The notes under the pieces were generated by a model. It saw only the letters and a list, made by a program, of their open reading frames with translations. It ran no database searches and had not been told where the DNA came from. Source: Atherix ibis (lineage: Eukaryota; Arthropoda; Insecta; Diptera; Athericidae). Taken from it: DNA of 64,000 nucleotides. This document shows, piece by piece, positions 11,281 to 23,190 of the stretch. The stretch's first letter is position 1; every line of letters starts with the position of its first letter. The DNA is taken from positions 13,989,933-14,053,932 of the forward strand of contig OY282608.1 in NCBI GenBank assembly GCA_958298945.1, in the 5' to 3' direction. A program made the position numbers and the translations under genes.

Positions 11281-12579
11281 GCTTGTTGGCTTGTTGGTTT
11301 GTTGGTTTGTTGGCTTGTTGGTTTGTTGGTTTGTTGGTTTGTTGGTTTGTTGGTTTGTTGGCTTGTTCGTTTGTTGGTTTGTTGATTTGTTCGTTTGTTG
11401 GCTTGTTGGTTTGTTGGTTTGTTGGTTTGTTGGTTAGTTGGTTTATTAGTTTGTTGGTTTATTGGTTTATTGGTTTGTTGGTTTATTGGTTTGTTGGTTT
11501 GTTGTTTTGGTGGTTTTTTGGTTTGTTCGTTTGTTGGTTTGTTGGTCTGTTGGTTTGTAGGTTTGTTGGTGTGTTGGTGTGTTGGTTTGTTGGCTGGTTG
11601 GCTTGTTGGTTTGTTGGTTTGTTTGTTTGTTCGTTTGTTGGTTTGTTGGCTTGTTGGTTTGTTGGTTTGTTGGTTTGTTGGTTTGTTGGTGTGTTGGGTT
11701 GTTGGTTTGTTGGTTTATTGGCTTATTGGTTTTTTGGCTTGTTGGTTTGTTGGTTTGTTGGTTTGTTGGTTTGTTGGTTTGTTGGTTTGTTCGTTTTTGT
11801 TGGTTTTTTTGTTTGTTGGTTTGTTGGTTTGGTGGCATGTTGGTTTGTTGGCTTGTTGGCTTGTTGGCTTATTGGTTTGTTGGCTTGTTGGTTCATTGGT
11901 TTGTTGGTTTGTTGGTTTGTTGGTTTGTTGGTTTGTTGGTTTGTTGGTTTGTTGGTTTGTTGGTTTGTTGTTTTGTTGGTTTGTTGGCTTGTTGGCTTGT
12001 TGGCTTATTGGTTTGTTGGCTTGTTGGTTCATTGGTTTGTTGGTTTGTTGATTTGTTCGTTTGTTGGCTTGTTGGTTTGTTGGTTTGTTGGTTTGTTGGC
12101 TTGTTGGTTTGTTGGCTTGTTGGCTTGTTGGTTTGTTGGTTTGTTGGCTTGTTGGTTTGTTGGTTTGTTGGTTTGTTGGTTTGTTGGTTTGTTGGCTTGT
12201 TCGTTTGTTGGTTTGTTGATTTGTTCGTTTGTTGGCTTGTTGGTTTGTTGGTTTGTTGGTTTGTTGGTTAGTTGGTTTATTAGTTTGTTGGTTTATTGGG
12301 TTATTGGTTTGTTGGTTTATTGGTTTGTTGGTTTGTTATTTTGGTGGTTTTTTGGTTTGTTCGTTTGTTGGTTTGTTGGTCTGTTGGTTTGTAGGTTTGT
12401 TGGTGTGTTGGTGTGTTGGTTTGTTGGCTGGTTGGCTTGTTGGTTTGTTGGTTTGTTTGTTTGTTCGTTTGTTGGTTTGTTGGCTTGTTGGTTTGTTGGT
12501 TTGTTGGTTTGTTGGTGTGTTGGGTTGTTGGTTTGTTGGTTTATTGGCTTATTGGTTTTTTGGCTTGTTGGTTTGTTGC
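11280..12579 (+). repeat. 834 bp-offset tandem duplication
   Basis: The order at 11280-11745 (GATTTGTT CGTTTGTT, a B cassette with GTTTTGGTGG, two GTGTG units, GGGTTGTT) recurs at 12114-12579. The offset of 834 is 104 octamers plus 2, matching the 10-mer CGTTTTTGTT near 11789 between the copies. Differences include GGTTTATT against GGGTTATT near 12299. A C cassette lies at about 11828-11900. Confidence 0.87.
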
Positions 12580-13630
12580 TTTGTTGGTTTGTTGGTTTGT
12601 TGGTTTGTTGGTTTGTTGGCTTGTTGGCTTGTTGGCTTATTGGTTTGTTGGCTTGTTGGTTCATTGGTTTGTTGGTTTGTTGGTTTGTTGGCGTGTTGGT
12701 TTGGTGGTTTGTTGGTGTCTTGGTTTGTTGGTTTGTTGGTTTGTTATTTTGTTGGTTTGTTGGTTTGTTGGTTTGTTTGTTTCTTGGTTTGTTCGTTTGT
12801 TGGCTTGTTGGTTTGTTGGTTTGTTGGTTTGTTGGTTTGTTGCTTTGTTGGTTTGTGGGTTTGTTGGTTTGTTGGTTTGTTGGTTCGTTGGCTTGTTGGT
12901 TTCTTGGTTTGTTGGCTTGTTGGTTTGTTGGTTTGTTGGTTTGTTGGCTTGTTGGCTTGTTGGTTTGTTGGTTTGTTGGCTTGTTGGTTTGTTGGTTTGT
13001 TCGTTTGTTGGTTTGTTGTTTTGTTGGTTTGTTGGTTTGTTGGTTTGTTGGTTTGTTGGTTCGTTGGCTTCTTGGTTTGTTGGCTTGTTGGCTTGTTGGT
13101 TTGTTGGTTTGTTGGTTTGTTGGCTTGTTGGTTTGTTGGTTTATTGGTTTGTTGGTTCGTTGGTTTGTTGGTTTGTTGGCTTGTTGGTTTGTTGGTTTGT
13201 TGGTTTGTTGGTTTGTTGGTTTGTTGGTTTGTTGGTTTGTTGGTTTGTTGGCTTGTTGGTTTGTTGGTTTGTTCGTTTGTTGGTTTGTTGTTTTGTTGGT
13301 TTGTTGGTTTGTTGGTTTGTTGGTTTGTTGGTTTGTTGGTTCGTTGGCTTGTTGGTTTGTTGGCTTGCTGGCTTGTCGGTTTGTTGGTTTGTTGGCTTGT
13401 TGGTTTGTTGGTTTATTGGTTTGTTGGTTCGTTGGCTTGTTGGTTTGTGGGCTTGTTGGCTTGTTGGTTTGTTGGTTTGTTGGTTTGTTGGTTTGGTGGT
13501 TTTTTGGTTTGTTGGTTTGTTGGTTTGTTGGTCTGATGGTTTGTTGGTTTGTTGATTTGTTGGTTTGTTGATTTGTTGGCTTGTTGATTTGTTGGCTTGT
13601 TGATTTGTTGGTTTGTTGGTTTGTTGGTTT
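12579..13630 (+). repeat. Low-order stretch with a 272 bp local repeat
   Basis: Mostly canonical and GGCTTGTT units with several GGTTCGTT units. A CGTTTGTT GGTTTGTT GTTTTGTT trio at 13002 recurs at 13274 (34 octamers). At 13554, 13570, 13586 and 13602 a GATTTGTT unit occurs every 16 bp, a short dimeric repeat. A degraded A cassette lies near 12700. Nothing gene-like is seen. Confidence 0.8.
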
Positions 13631-15210
13631 GTTGGTTTGTTGGTTTGTTGGTTTGTTCGTTTGTTGGCTTGTTGGTTTGTTGGCTTGTTGGCTTGTTGGT
13701 TTATTGTCTTGTTGGCTTGTTGGTTTGTTGGTTTGTTGGTTTGTTGGTTAGTTAGCTTGTTGGTTTTTTGGTTTGTTGGTTTGTTGGTTTGTTGGTTTGT
13801 TCGTTTGTTGGTTTGTTGGTTTGTTGGTTTGTTGGTTTGTTGGTTTGTTGGTTTGTCGGTTTGTTGGTTCGTTGGCTTGTTGGTTTGTTGGCTTGTTGGC
13901 TTGTTGGTTTGTTGGTTTGTTGGCTTGTTGGTTTGTTGGCTAGTTGGTTTATTAGTTTGTTGGTTTATTGGTATATTGGTTTGTTGGTTTGTTGGTTTGT
14001 TGGTTTGGTGATTTTTTGGTTTGTTGGTTTGTTGGTTTGTTGGTCTGTTGGTTTGTTGGTTTGTTGGTTTGTTGGTGTGTTGGTTTGTTGGCTGGTTGGC
14101 TTGTTGGTTTGTTGGTTTGTTTGTTTGTTCGTTTGTTGGTTTGTTGGCTTGTTGGTTTGTTGGTTTGTTGGTTTGTTGGTGTGTTGGTTTGTTGGTTTGT
14201 AGGTTTGTTGGTTTATTGGCTTATTGGTTTTTTGGCTTGTTGGTTTGTTGGTTTGTTGGTTTGTTGGTTTGTTGGTTTGTTGGTTTGTTGGTTTGTTCGT
14301 TTTTGTTGGTTTTTTGGTTTGTTGGTTTGGTGGTTTGGTAATATGTTGGTTTGTTGGCTTGTTGGCTTGTTGGCTTATTGGTTTGTTGGCTTGTTGGTTC
14401 ATTGGCTTGTTGGCTTGTTGGTTTGTTGGTTTGTTGGTTTGTTGGTTTGTTGGTTTGTTCGTTTGTTGGCTTGTTGGTTTGTTGGCTTGTTGGCTTGTTG
14501 GTTTATTGTCTTGTTGGCTTGTTGGTTTGTTGGTTTGTTGGTTTGTTGGTTAGTTAGCTTGTTGGTTTTTTGGTTTGTTGGTTTGTTGGTTTGTTGGTTT
14601 GTTCGTTTGTTGGTTTGTTGGTTTGTTGGTTTGTTGGTTTGTTGGTTTGTTGGTTTGTCGGTTTGTTGGTTCGTTGGCTTGTTGGTTTGTTGGCTTGTTG
14701 GCTTGTTGGTTTGTTGGTTTGTTGGCTTGTTGGTTTGTTGGCTAGTTGGTTTATTAGTTTGTTGGTTTATTGGTATATTGGTTTGTTGGTTTGTTGGTTT
14801 GTTGGTTTGGTGATTTTTTGGTTTGTTGGTTTGTTGGTCTGTTGGTTTGTTGGTTTGTTGGTTTGTTGGTGTGTTGGTTTGTTGGCTGGTTGGCTTGTTG
14901 GTTTGTTGGTTTGTTTGTTTGTTCGTTTGTTGGTTTGTTGGCTTGTTGGTTTGTTGGTTTGTTGGTTTGTTGGTGTGTTGGTTTGTTGGTTTGTAGGTTT
15001 GTTGGTTTATTGGCTTATTGGTTTTTTGGCTTGTTGGTTTGTTGGTTTGTTGGTTTGTTGGTTTGTTGGTTTGTTGGTTTGTTGGTTTGTTCGTTTTTGT
15101 TGGTTTTTTGGTTGTTGGTTTGGTGGTTTGGTAATATGTTGGTTTGTTGGCTTGTTGGCTTGTTGGCTTATTGGTTTGTTGGCTTGTTGGTTCATTGGCT
15201 TGTTGGCTTG
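13630..15210 (+). repeat. 802 bp-offset tandem duplication
   Basis: The CGTTTGTT at 13658 aligns with the one at 14460, and the shared order runs through GGTTTATT GTCTTGTT, GTCGG, GGTATATT, a B cassette and the 10-mer CGTTTTTGTT. The offset of 802 is 100 octamers plus 2, matching that 10-mer near 14298. It drops to 793 at the GTAATATG marker (14338 and 15131) because the right copy lost one octamer and one base near 15111. Confidence 0.9.
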
Positions 15211-16460
15211 TTGGTTTGTTGGTTTGTTGGTTTGTTCGTTTGTTGGTTTGTTCGTTTGTTGGCTTGTTTATTTGTTGGTTTGTTGGTTTGTTGGTTTGTT
15301 GGTTTGTTGGTTTGTTGGCTTGTTGGTTTGGTGGTTTGTTGGTTTCTTGGTTTGTTGGTTTCTTGGTTTGTTATTTTGTTGGTTTGTTGGTTTGTTGGTT
15401 TCTTTGTTTGTTGGTTTGTTCGTTTGTTGGCTTGTTGGTTTGTTGGCTTACTGGTTTGTTGGTTTGGTAATATGTTGGTTTGTTGGCTTGTTGGCTTATT
15501 GGCTTATTGGTTTGTTGGCTTGTTGGTTCATTGGCTTGTTGGCTTGTTGGTTTGTTGGTTTGTTGGTTTGTTCGTTTGTTGGTTTGTTCGTTTGTTGGCT
15601 TGTTTGTTTGTTGGTTTGTTGGTTTGTTGGTTTGTTGGTTTGTTGGTTTGTTGGCTTGTTGGTTTGGTGGTTTGTTGGTTTCTTGGTTTGTTGGTTTGTT
15701 GGTTTGTTATTTTGTTGGTTTGTTGGTTTGTTGGTTTCTTTGTTTGTTGGTTTGTTCGTTTGTTGGCTTGTTGGTTTGTTGGCTTACTGGTTTGTTGGTT
15801 TGGTAACATGTTGGTTTGTTGGCTTGTTGGCTTATTGGTTTGTTGGCTTGTTGGTTCATTGGCTTGCTGGCTTGTTGGTTTGTTGGTTTGTTGGTTTGTT
15901 CGTTTGTTGGTTTGTTCGTTTGTTGGCTTGTTTGTTTGTTGGTTTGTTGGTTTGTTGGTTTGTTGGTTTGTTGGTTTGTTGGCTTGTTGGTTTGGTGGTT
16001 TGTTGGTTTCTTGGTTTGTTGGTTTGTTGGTTTGTAATTTTGTTGGTTTGTTGGTTTGTTGGTTTCTTTGTTTGTTGGTTTGTTCGTTTGTTGGCTTGTT
16101 GGTTTGTTGGCTTACTGGTTTGTTTGTTTGGTAATATGTTGGTTTGTTGGCTTGTTGGCTTATTGGCTTATTGGTTTGTTGGCTTGTTGGTTCATTGGCT
16201 TGTTGGCTTGTTGGTTTGTTGGTTTGTTGGTTTGTTCGTTTGTTGGTTTGTTCGTTTGTTGGCTTGTTTGTTTGTTGGTTTGTTGGTTTGTTGGTTTGTT
16301 GGTTTGTTGGTTTGTTGGCTTGTTGGTTTGGTGGTTTGTTGGTTTCTTGGTTTGTTGGTTTGTTGGTTTGTTATTTTGTTGGTTTGTTGGTTTGTTGGTT
16401 TGTTTGTGAGTTGGTTTGTTCGTTTGTTGGCTTGTTGGTTTGTTGGCTTACTGGTTTGTT
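15131..16460 (+). repeat. 336 bp higher-order repeat, four copies
   Basis: The marker GTAATATG (GTAACATG in the third copy) begins each copy at 15131, 15467, 15803 and 16131, so the spacings are 336, 336 and 328 bp (42, 42 and 41 octamers). Each copy runs through a C cassette with GGTTCATT, a CGTTTGTT pair and an A cassette. This is the clearest regular higher-order repeat in the window, with homogeneous copies in direct tandem. Confidence 0.95.
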
Positions 16461-17735
16461 GGTTTGTTTGTTTGTTCGTTTGTTGGTTTGTTGGCTTGTT
16501 GGTTTGTTGGTTTGTTCGTTTGTTGGCTTGTTGGTTTGTTGGTTTGTTGGTTTGTTGGTTTGTTGGTTTTTTGGTTCGTTGGCTTGTTGGTTTGTTGGTT
16601 TGTTGGTTTGTTGGTTTGTTGGTTTGTTAATTTGTTGGCTTGTTGGTTTGTTGGTTTGTTGGTTTGTTGGTTTGTTGGCTTGTTGGTTTGTTGGTTTGTT
16701 GGTTTATTCGTTTGTTGGTTTGTTGTTTTGTTGGTTTGTTGGTTTGTTGGTTTGTTGGTTCGTTGGCTTGTTGGTTTGTTGGCTTGTTGGCTTGTTGGTT
16801 TGTTGGTTTGTTGGCTTGTTGGTTTGTTGGTTTGTTGGTTTGTTGGTTTGTTGGTTTGTTGGTTTGTTGGCTTGTTGGTTTGTTGGTTTGTTGGTTTGTT
16901 GGTTTGTTCGTTTGTTGGGTAGTTGGTTTATTAGTTTGTTGGTTTATTGGTTTATTGGTTTGTTTGTTTGTTGGTTTGTTGGTTTGTTGGTTTGGTGGTT
17001 TTTTGGTTTGTTGGTTTGTTGGTTTGTTGGTCTGATGGTTTGTTGGTTTGTTGGTTTGTTGGTGTGTTGGTTTGTTGGCTGGTTGGCTTGTTGGTTTGTT
17101 GGTTTGTTTGTTTGTTCGTTTGTTGGTTTGTTGGTTTGTTGGCTTGTTGGTTTGTTGGTTTGTTGGTTTCTTGGTGTGTTGGTTTGTTGGTTTGTAGGTT
17201 TGTTGGTTTATTGGCTAATTGGTTTTTTGGCTTGTTGGTTTGTTGGTTTGTTGGTTTGTTGGTTTGTTGGTTTGTTGGTTTGTTGGTTTGTTGGTTTGTT
17301 CGTTTTTGTTGGTTTTTTGGTTTGTTGGTTTGTTGGTTTGGTGGCATGTTGGTTTGTTGGCTTGTTGGCATGTTGGCTTATTGGTTTGTTGGCTTGTTGG
17401 TTCATTGGCTTGTTGGCTTGTTGGTTTGTTGGTTTGTTGGTTTGTTCGTTTGTTGGTTTGTTCGTTTGTTGGCTTGTTTGTTTGTTGGTTTGTTGGTTTG
17501 TTGGTTTGTTGGTTTGTTGGTTTGTTGGTTTGTCGGTTTGTTGGCTTGTTGGTTTGTTGGCTTGTTGGTTTGGTGGCTTGTTGGTTTGGTGGTTTGTTGG
17601 TTTCTTGGTTTGTTGGTTTGTTATTTTGTTGGTTTGTTGGTTTGTTTGTTTGTTGGTTTGTTCGTTTGTTGGCTTGTTGGTTTGTTGTCTTACTGGTTTG
17701 TTGGTTTGTTTGTTTGTTCGTTTGTTGGTTTGTTG
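15803..17735 (+). repeat. Left copy of 3.6-3.7 kb-offset duplication
   Basis: This segment recurs at 19518-21375. The offset is 3715 at the GTAACATG marker, 3603 after a 14-octamer loss from the right copy, 3643 in the B cassette near 16947 and 3635 at the rare GTCTTACTGG unit (17686 and 21321). It includes a GAGTTGG unit near 16408 that is matched near 20011. Confidence 0.9.
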
Positions 17736-18743
17736 GCTTCTTGGTTTGTTGATTTGTTGGTTAGTTAGCTTGTTGGTTTTTTGGTTTGTTGGCTTGTTGG
17801 TTTGTTGGTTTGTTCGTTTGTTGGTTTGTTGGTTTGTTGGTTTGTTAGTTTGTTGGTTTGTTGGTCTGTCGGTTTGTTGGTATGTTTGTTAGTTAGCTTA
17901 TTGGTTTTTTGGTTTGTTGGTTTGTTGGCTTGTTGGTTTGTTGGTTTGTTCGTTTGTTGGTTTGTTGGTTTCTTGGTTTGTTGGTTTATTGTTTTGTTGA
18001 TTTGTTTATTTGTTGGTTTGTTGGTTTGTTGTTTTGTTGGATTGTTGGCTTGTTGTTTTGTTGGTTTGTTGGCTTGTTGGTTTGTTTTGTTTTTGGTTTG
18101 TTGGTTTGTTGGTTTGTTGGTTTATTGGTTTGTTGGTTTGTTGGTTTGTTGGTGTTTTGGTTTGTTGGTTTGTTGGCTTGTTGGTGTGCTGGTTTGTTAG
18201 TTTGTTGGTGTGTTTGTTTGTTGGTTTGTTGGCTTTTTGGTTTGTTGGTTTGTTGGTTTGTTGCTTTGTTCGTTTTTTGGTTTGTTGGCTTGTTGGTTTG
18301 TTCGTTTGTTGGTTTGTTGGTTACTTGGTTTGTTGGTTTGTTGGTTTGTTGGTTTGTTGGTTTGTTGGTTTGTTGGTTTGTTGGTTTGTTGGTTTGTTGG
18401 TTTGTTGGTTTGTTCGTTTGTTGGTTTGTTGGTTTGTTTGTTTGTTGGTTTGTTCATTTGTTGGCTTGTTGGTTTGTTGGCTTACTGGTTTGTTGGTTTG
18501 TTTGTTTGTTCGTTTGTTGGTTTGTTGGCCTCTTGGTTTGTTGGTTTGTCGGCTTGTTGGTTTGTTGGTTTGTTGGTTTAATGTTTGTTCGTTTGTTGGC
18601 TTGTTGGTTTGTTGGCTTGTTGGCTTGTTGGTTTGTTGGCTTGTTGGCTTGTTGGTTTGTTGGTTTGTTGGTTTGTTGGTTAGTTAGCTTGTTCGTTTTT
18701 TGGTTTGTTCGTTTGTTGGCTTGTTGGTTTGTTGGTTTGTTCG
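17735..18743 (+). repeat. Second F-cassette island
   Basis: This stretch resembles 3549-4100: GTTTTGTT and GGATTGTT near 18025-18050, a GTGTG step near 18207, GGCTTTTT, GCTTTGTTCG near 18262 and GGTTACTT near 18320. It also has a TTTTGTTTTTGG disruption near 18085 and a one-base-short unit near 18584. An A-like tail with GGCTTACT follows near 18480. Confidence 0.78.
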
Positions 18744-18913
18744 TTTGTTGGTTTGTTGGTTTGTTGGTTTGTTGGTTTGTTGGTTTGTTGGTTTGTTGGT
18801 TTGTTGGTTTGTTGGTTTGTTGGTTTGTTGGTTTGTTGGTTTGTTGGTTTGTTGGTTTGTTGGTTTGTTGGTTTGTTGGTTTGTTGGTTTGTTGGTTTGT
18901 TGGTTTGTTGGTT
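18743..18913 (+). repeat. Perfect canonical run, 171 bp
   Basis: There is no deviation from GGTTTGTT between the C at 18742 and the C at 18914, about 21 units. Runs this long without variants suggest recent local expansion, because most of the array has a variant every one to four units. Confidence 0.95.
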
Positions 18914-19517
18914 CGTTGGCTTGTTGGTTTGTTGGTTTGTTGGTTTGTTGGCTAGTTGGTTTATTAGTTTGCTGGTTTAATGGTTTCTTGGTTTGTTGGT
19001 TTATTGGTTGTTGGTTTGGTGGTTTGTTGGTTTGTTGGTTTGTTGGTGTGTTGGTTTGTTGGCTGGTTTGCTTGTTGGTTTGTTGGTTTGTTTGTTTGTT
19101 CGTCTGTTGGTTTGTTGGTTTGTTGGCTTGTTGGGATTTTTGTTTGTTGGTGTGTTGGTTTCTTGGTTTGTAGGTTTGTTGGTTTATTGGCTTATTGGTT
19201 TTTTGGCTTGTTGGTTTGTTGGTTTGTTGGTTTGTTGGTTTGTTGGTTTGTTGGTTTGTTGGTTTGTTCTTTTTTGTTGGTTTGTTGGTTTGTTGGTTTG
19301 TTGGTTTGTTGGTTTGTTGGTTTGTTGGTTTGTTGGTTTGTTGGTTTGTTGGTTTGTTGGTTTGTTGGTTTGTTGGCTTGTTGGTTTGGTGGTTTGTTGG
19401 CTTACTGGTTTGTTGGTTTGTTTGTTTGTTCGTTTGTTGGTTTGTTGGCTTGTTGGTTTGTTGGTTTGTTGGCTTGTTGGTTTGTTGGGTTGTTTGGCTT
19501 ACTGGTTTGTTGGTTTG
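18914..19517 (+). repeat. Degenerate B-cassette stretch with register shifts
   Basis: A damaged B cassette: GGTTTAAT near 18977, a short GGTTGTT unit near 19008, a GGGATTTTTG disruption near 19132 and a longer T run near 19269. Several odd-length changes in a short distance suggest an older, decaying segment. The stretch from about 19270 to 19375 is almost purely canonical. Confidence 0.75.
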
Positions 19518-21375
19518 GTAACATGTTGGTTTGTTGGCTTGTTGGCTTATTGGTTTGTTGGCTTGTTGGTTCATTGGCTTGCTGGCTTGTTGGTTTGTTG
19601 GTTTGTTGGTTTGTTCGTTTGTTGGTTTGTTCGTTTGTTGGCTTGTTTGTTTGTTGGTTTGTTGGTTTGTTGGTTTGTTGGTTTGTTGGTTTGTTGGCTT
19701 GTTGGTTTGTTGGCTTACTGGTTTGTTGGTTTGGTAATATGTTGGTTTGTTGGCTTGTTGGCTTATTGGCTTATTGGTTTGTTGGCTTGTTGGTTCATTG
19801 GCTTGTTGGCTTGTTGGTTTGTTGGTTTGTTGGTTTGTTCGTTTGTTGGTTTGTTCGTTTGTTGGCTTGTTTGTTTGTTGGTTTGTTGGTTTGTTGGTTT
19901 GTTGGTTTGTTGGTTTGTTGGCTTGTTGGTTTGGTGGTTTGTTGGTTTCTTGGTTTGTTGGTTTGTTGGTTTGTTATTTTGTTGGTTTGTTGGTTTGTTG
20001 GTTTGTTTGTGAGTTGGTTTGTTCGTTTGTTGGCTTGTTGGTTTGTTGGCTTACTGGTTTGTTGGTTTGTTTGTTTGTTCGTTTGTTGGTTTGTTGGCTT
20101 GTTGGTTTGTTGGTTTGTTCGTTTGTTGGCTTGTTGGTTTGTTGGTTAGTTGGTTTGTCGGTATGTTGGTTTGTTGGTTCGTTGGCTTGTTGGTTTGTTG
20201 GTTTGTTGGTTTGTTGGTTTGTTGGTTTGTTGGTTTGTTGGCTTGTTGGTTTGTTGGTTTGTTGGTTTGTTGGTTTGTTGGCTTGTTGGTTTGTTGGTTT
20301 GTTGGCTTGTTGGTTTGTTGGTTTATTCGTTTGTTGGTTTGTTGTTTTGTTGGTTTGTTGGTTTGTTGGTTTGTTGGTTTGTTGGTTTGTTGGTTTGTTG
20401 GTTTGTTGGTTCGTTGGCTTGTTGGTTTGTTGGCTTGTTGGCTTGTTGGTTTGTTGGTTTGTTGGCTTGTTGGTTTGTTGGTTTGTTGGTTTGTTGGTTT
20501 GTTGGTTTGTTGGCTTGTTGGTTTGTTGGTTTGTTGGTTTGTTGGTTTGTTCGTTTGTTGGCTAGTTGGTTTATTAGTTTGTTGGTTTATTGGTTTATTG
20601 GTTTGTTTGTTTGTTGGTTTGTTGGTTTGTTGGTTTGGTGGTTTTTTGGTTTGTTGGTTTGTTGGTTTGTTGGTCTGATGGTTTGTTGGTTTGTTGGTTT
20701 GTTGGTGTGTTGGTTTGTTGGCTGGTTGGCTTGTTGGTTTGTTGGTTTGTTTGTTTGTTCGTTTGTTGGTTTGTTGGTTTGTTGGCTTGTTGGTTTGTTG
20801 GTTTGTTGGTTTCTTGGTGTGTTGGTTTGTTGGTTTGTAGGTTTGTTGGTTTATTGGCTAATTGGTTTTTTGGCTTGTTGGTTTGTTGGTTTGTTGGTTT
20901 GTTGGTTTGTAGGTTTGTTGGTTTGTTGGTTTGTTCGTTTTTGTTGGTTTTTTGGTTTGTTGGTTTGTTGGTTTGGTGGCGTGTTGGTTTGTTGGCTTGT
21001 TGGCATGTTGGCTTATTGGTTTGTTGGCTTGTTGGTTCATTGGCTTGTTGGCTTGTTGGTTTGTTGGTTTGTTGGTTTGTTCGTTTGTTGGTTTGTTCGT
21101 TTGTTGGCTTGTTTGTTTGTTGGTTTGTTGGTTTGTTGGTTTGTTGGTTTGTTGGTTTGTTGGCTTGTTGGTTTGTTGGCTTGTTGGTTTGGTGGCTTGT
21201 TGGTTTGGTGGTTTGTTGGTTTCTTGGTTTGTTGGTTTGTTGGTTTGTTATTTTGTTGATTTGTTGGTTTGTTGGTTTGTTTGTTTGTTGGTTTGTTCGT
21301 TTGTTGGCTTGTTGGTTTGTTGTCTTACTGGTTTGTTGGTTTGTTTGTTTGTTCGTTTGTTGGTTTGTTGGCTTG
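19518..21375 (+). repeat. Right copy of 3.6-3.7 kb-offset duplication
   Basis: Copy of 15803-17735. The two marker copies here are 216 bp apart (19518 and 19734) where the left copy has 328, so 14 octamers including an A cassette are missing. The rest, through the B cassette near 20563-20870, the 10-mer near 20937 and a C cassette with GGCGTGTT near 20979, is collinear. Confidence 0.9.
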
Positions 21376-22106
21376 TTGGTTTGTTGGTTTGTTGGTTTGT
21401 TGGTTTGTTGGTTTGTTCGTTTGTTGGTTTGTTGGTTTGTTGGTTTGTTGGTTTGTTGGTTTGTTGGTTTGTTGGCTTGTTGGCTTGTTGGTTTGTTGTT
21501 TTGTTGGTTTGTTGGTTTGTTGGTTTGTTGGTTTGTTGGTGTGTTGGTTTGTTGGCTGGTTGGCTTGTTGGTTTGTTGGTTTGTTTGTTTGTTCGTTTGC
21601 TAATTTGTTGGTTTGTTGGATTGTTGGTTTGTTGGTTTGTTGGTTTGTTGGTGTGTTGGTTTGTTGGTTTGTTGGCTTGTTGGTTTGTTGGTTTGTTGGT
21701 TTGTTGGTTTGTTGGTTTGTTGGTTTGTTGGTTTGTTTGGTTGTTCGTTTGTTGGTTTGTTGGCTTGTTGGTTTGTTGGTTTGTTGCCTTGTTGGTTTGT
21801 TGGTTTGTTGGTTTGTTGGTTTGTTCGTTTGTTGGCTTGTTGGTTTGTTGGCTTGTTGGCTTGTCGGTTTGTTGGCTTGTTGGCTTGTCTGTTTGTTGGT
21901 TTGTTGGTTTGTTGGTTTGTTGGTTAGTAAGCTTGTTGGTTTTTTGGTTTGTTGGTTCGTTGGCTTGTTGGTTTGTTGGTTTGTTCGTTTGTTGGTTTGT
22001 TGGTTTGTTGGTTTGTTGGTTTGTTGGTTTGTTGGTTTGTTGGTTTGTTGGTTTGTTGGTTTGTTGGTTCGTTGGCTTGTTGGTTTGTTGGTTTGTTGGT
22101 TTGTTG
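21376..22106 (+). repeat. Mostly canonical stretch with partial B tail
   Basis: Long canonical stretches are interrupted by the second half of a B cassette (GTGTG, GGCTGGTT, CGTTTGCTAATTTG near 21539-21605), GGATTGTT near 21618 and TGGTTGTTCG near 21738. I see no gene-like feature. Confidence 0.75.
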
Positions 22107-23190
22107 GCTAGTTGGTTTATTAGTTTGTTGGTTTATTGGTTTATTGGTTTATTGGTTTGTTGGTTTTTTGGGTTGTTGGTTTGGTGGTTTTTTGGTTTGT
22201 TGTTTTGTTGGTTTGTTGGTCTGTTGGTTTGTTGGTTTGTTGGTTTGTTGGTGTGTTGGTTTGTTGGCTGGTTGGCTTGTTGGTTTGTTGGTTTGTTGGT
22301 TTGTTGGTTTGTTGGTTTGTTGGTTTGTTGGTCTGTTGGTTCGTTGGCTTGTTGGTTTGTTGGTTTGTTGGCTAGTTGGTTTATTAGTTTGTTGGTTTAT
22401 TGGTTTATTGGTTTATTGGTTTGTTGGTTTTTTGGGTTGTTGGTTTGGTGGTTTTTTGGTTTGTTGGTTTGTTGGTCTGTTGGTTTGTTGGTTTGTTGGT
22501 TTGTTGGTGCGTTGGTTTGTTGGCTGGTTGGCTTGTTGGTTTGTTGGTTTGTTTGTTTGTTCGTTTGTTGGTTTGTTGGTTTGTTGGCTTGTTGGTTTGT
22601 TGGTTTGTTGGTTTGTAGGTGTGTTGGTTTGTTGGTTTGTTGGTTTGTTGGTTTATAGGCTTATTGTTTTTTTGGCTTGTTGGTTTTTTGGTTTGTTGGC
22701 TTGTTGGTTTGTTGGTTTGTTGGTTTGTTGGTGTGTTGGTTTGTTGGCTGGTTGGCTTGTTGGTTTGTTGGTTTGTTGGTTTGTTGGTTTGTTGGTTTGT
22801 TGGTTTGTTGGTTTGTTGGTTCGTTGGCTTGTAGGTTTGTTGGTTTGTTGGTTTGTTGGCTAGTTGGTTTATTAGTTTGTTGGTTTATTGGTTTATTGGT
22901 TTATTGGTTTGTTGGTTTTTTGGGTTGTTGGTTTGGTGGTTTTTTGGTTTGTTGGTTTGTTGGTTTGTTGGTCTGTTGGTTTGTTGGTTTGTTGGTTTGT
23001 TGGTGTGTTGGTTTGTTGGCTGCTTGGCTTGTTGGTTTGTTGGTTTGTTTGTTTGTTCGTTTGTTGGTTTGTTGGTTTGTTGGCTTGTTGGTTTGTTGGT
23101 TTGTTGGTTTGTTGGTGTGTTGGTATGTTGGTTTGTAGGTTTGTTGGTTTATTGGCTTGTTGGTTCATTGGCTTGTTGGCTTGTTGGTTT
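22107..23190 (+). repeat. Three close copies of a B-cassette variant (264 and 488 bp apart)
   Basis: GGCTAGTT, four GGTTTATT units in close succession, then GGTTTTTTGGGTTG and the GGTGGTTTTTTGG step occur at about 22107, 22371 and 22859. The spacings of 264 and 488 bp are 33 and 61 octamers. The first has GTTTTGTT near 22202, where the others have canonical units. Confidence 0.88.

Noticed and set aside
11211..13571. Open frame of 786 codons on the + strand, and others such as 57838-60135 (765 codons) and 14570-16630 (686 codons)
   Set aside because: The octamer has no stop codon in any frame, so long open frames are automatic. The predicted peptides are the same LVCWFVGL repeat in all three frames, start only at variant ATG units and lack any domain or codon bias.
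15131..16460. Origin iterons or binding-site array
   Set aside because: The 336 bp periodicity is made of the same octamer satellite as the rest, with no AT-rich unwinding region, no initiator gene and no distinct binding motif.
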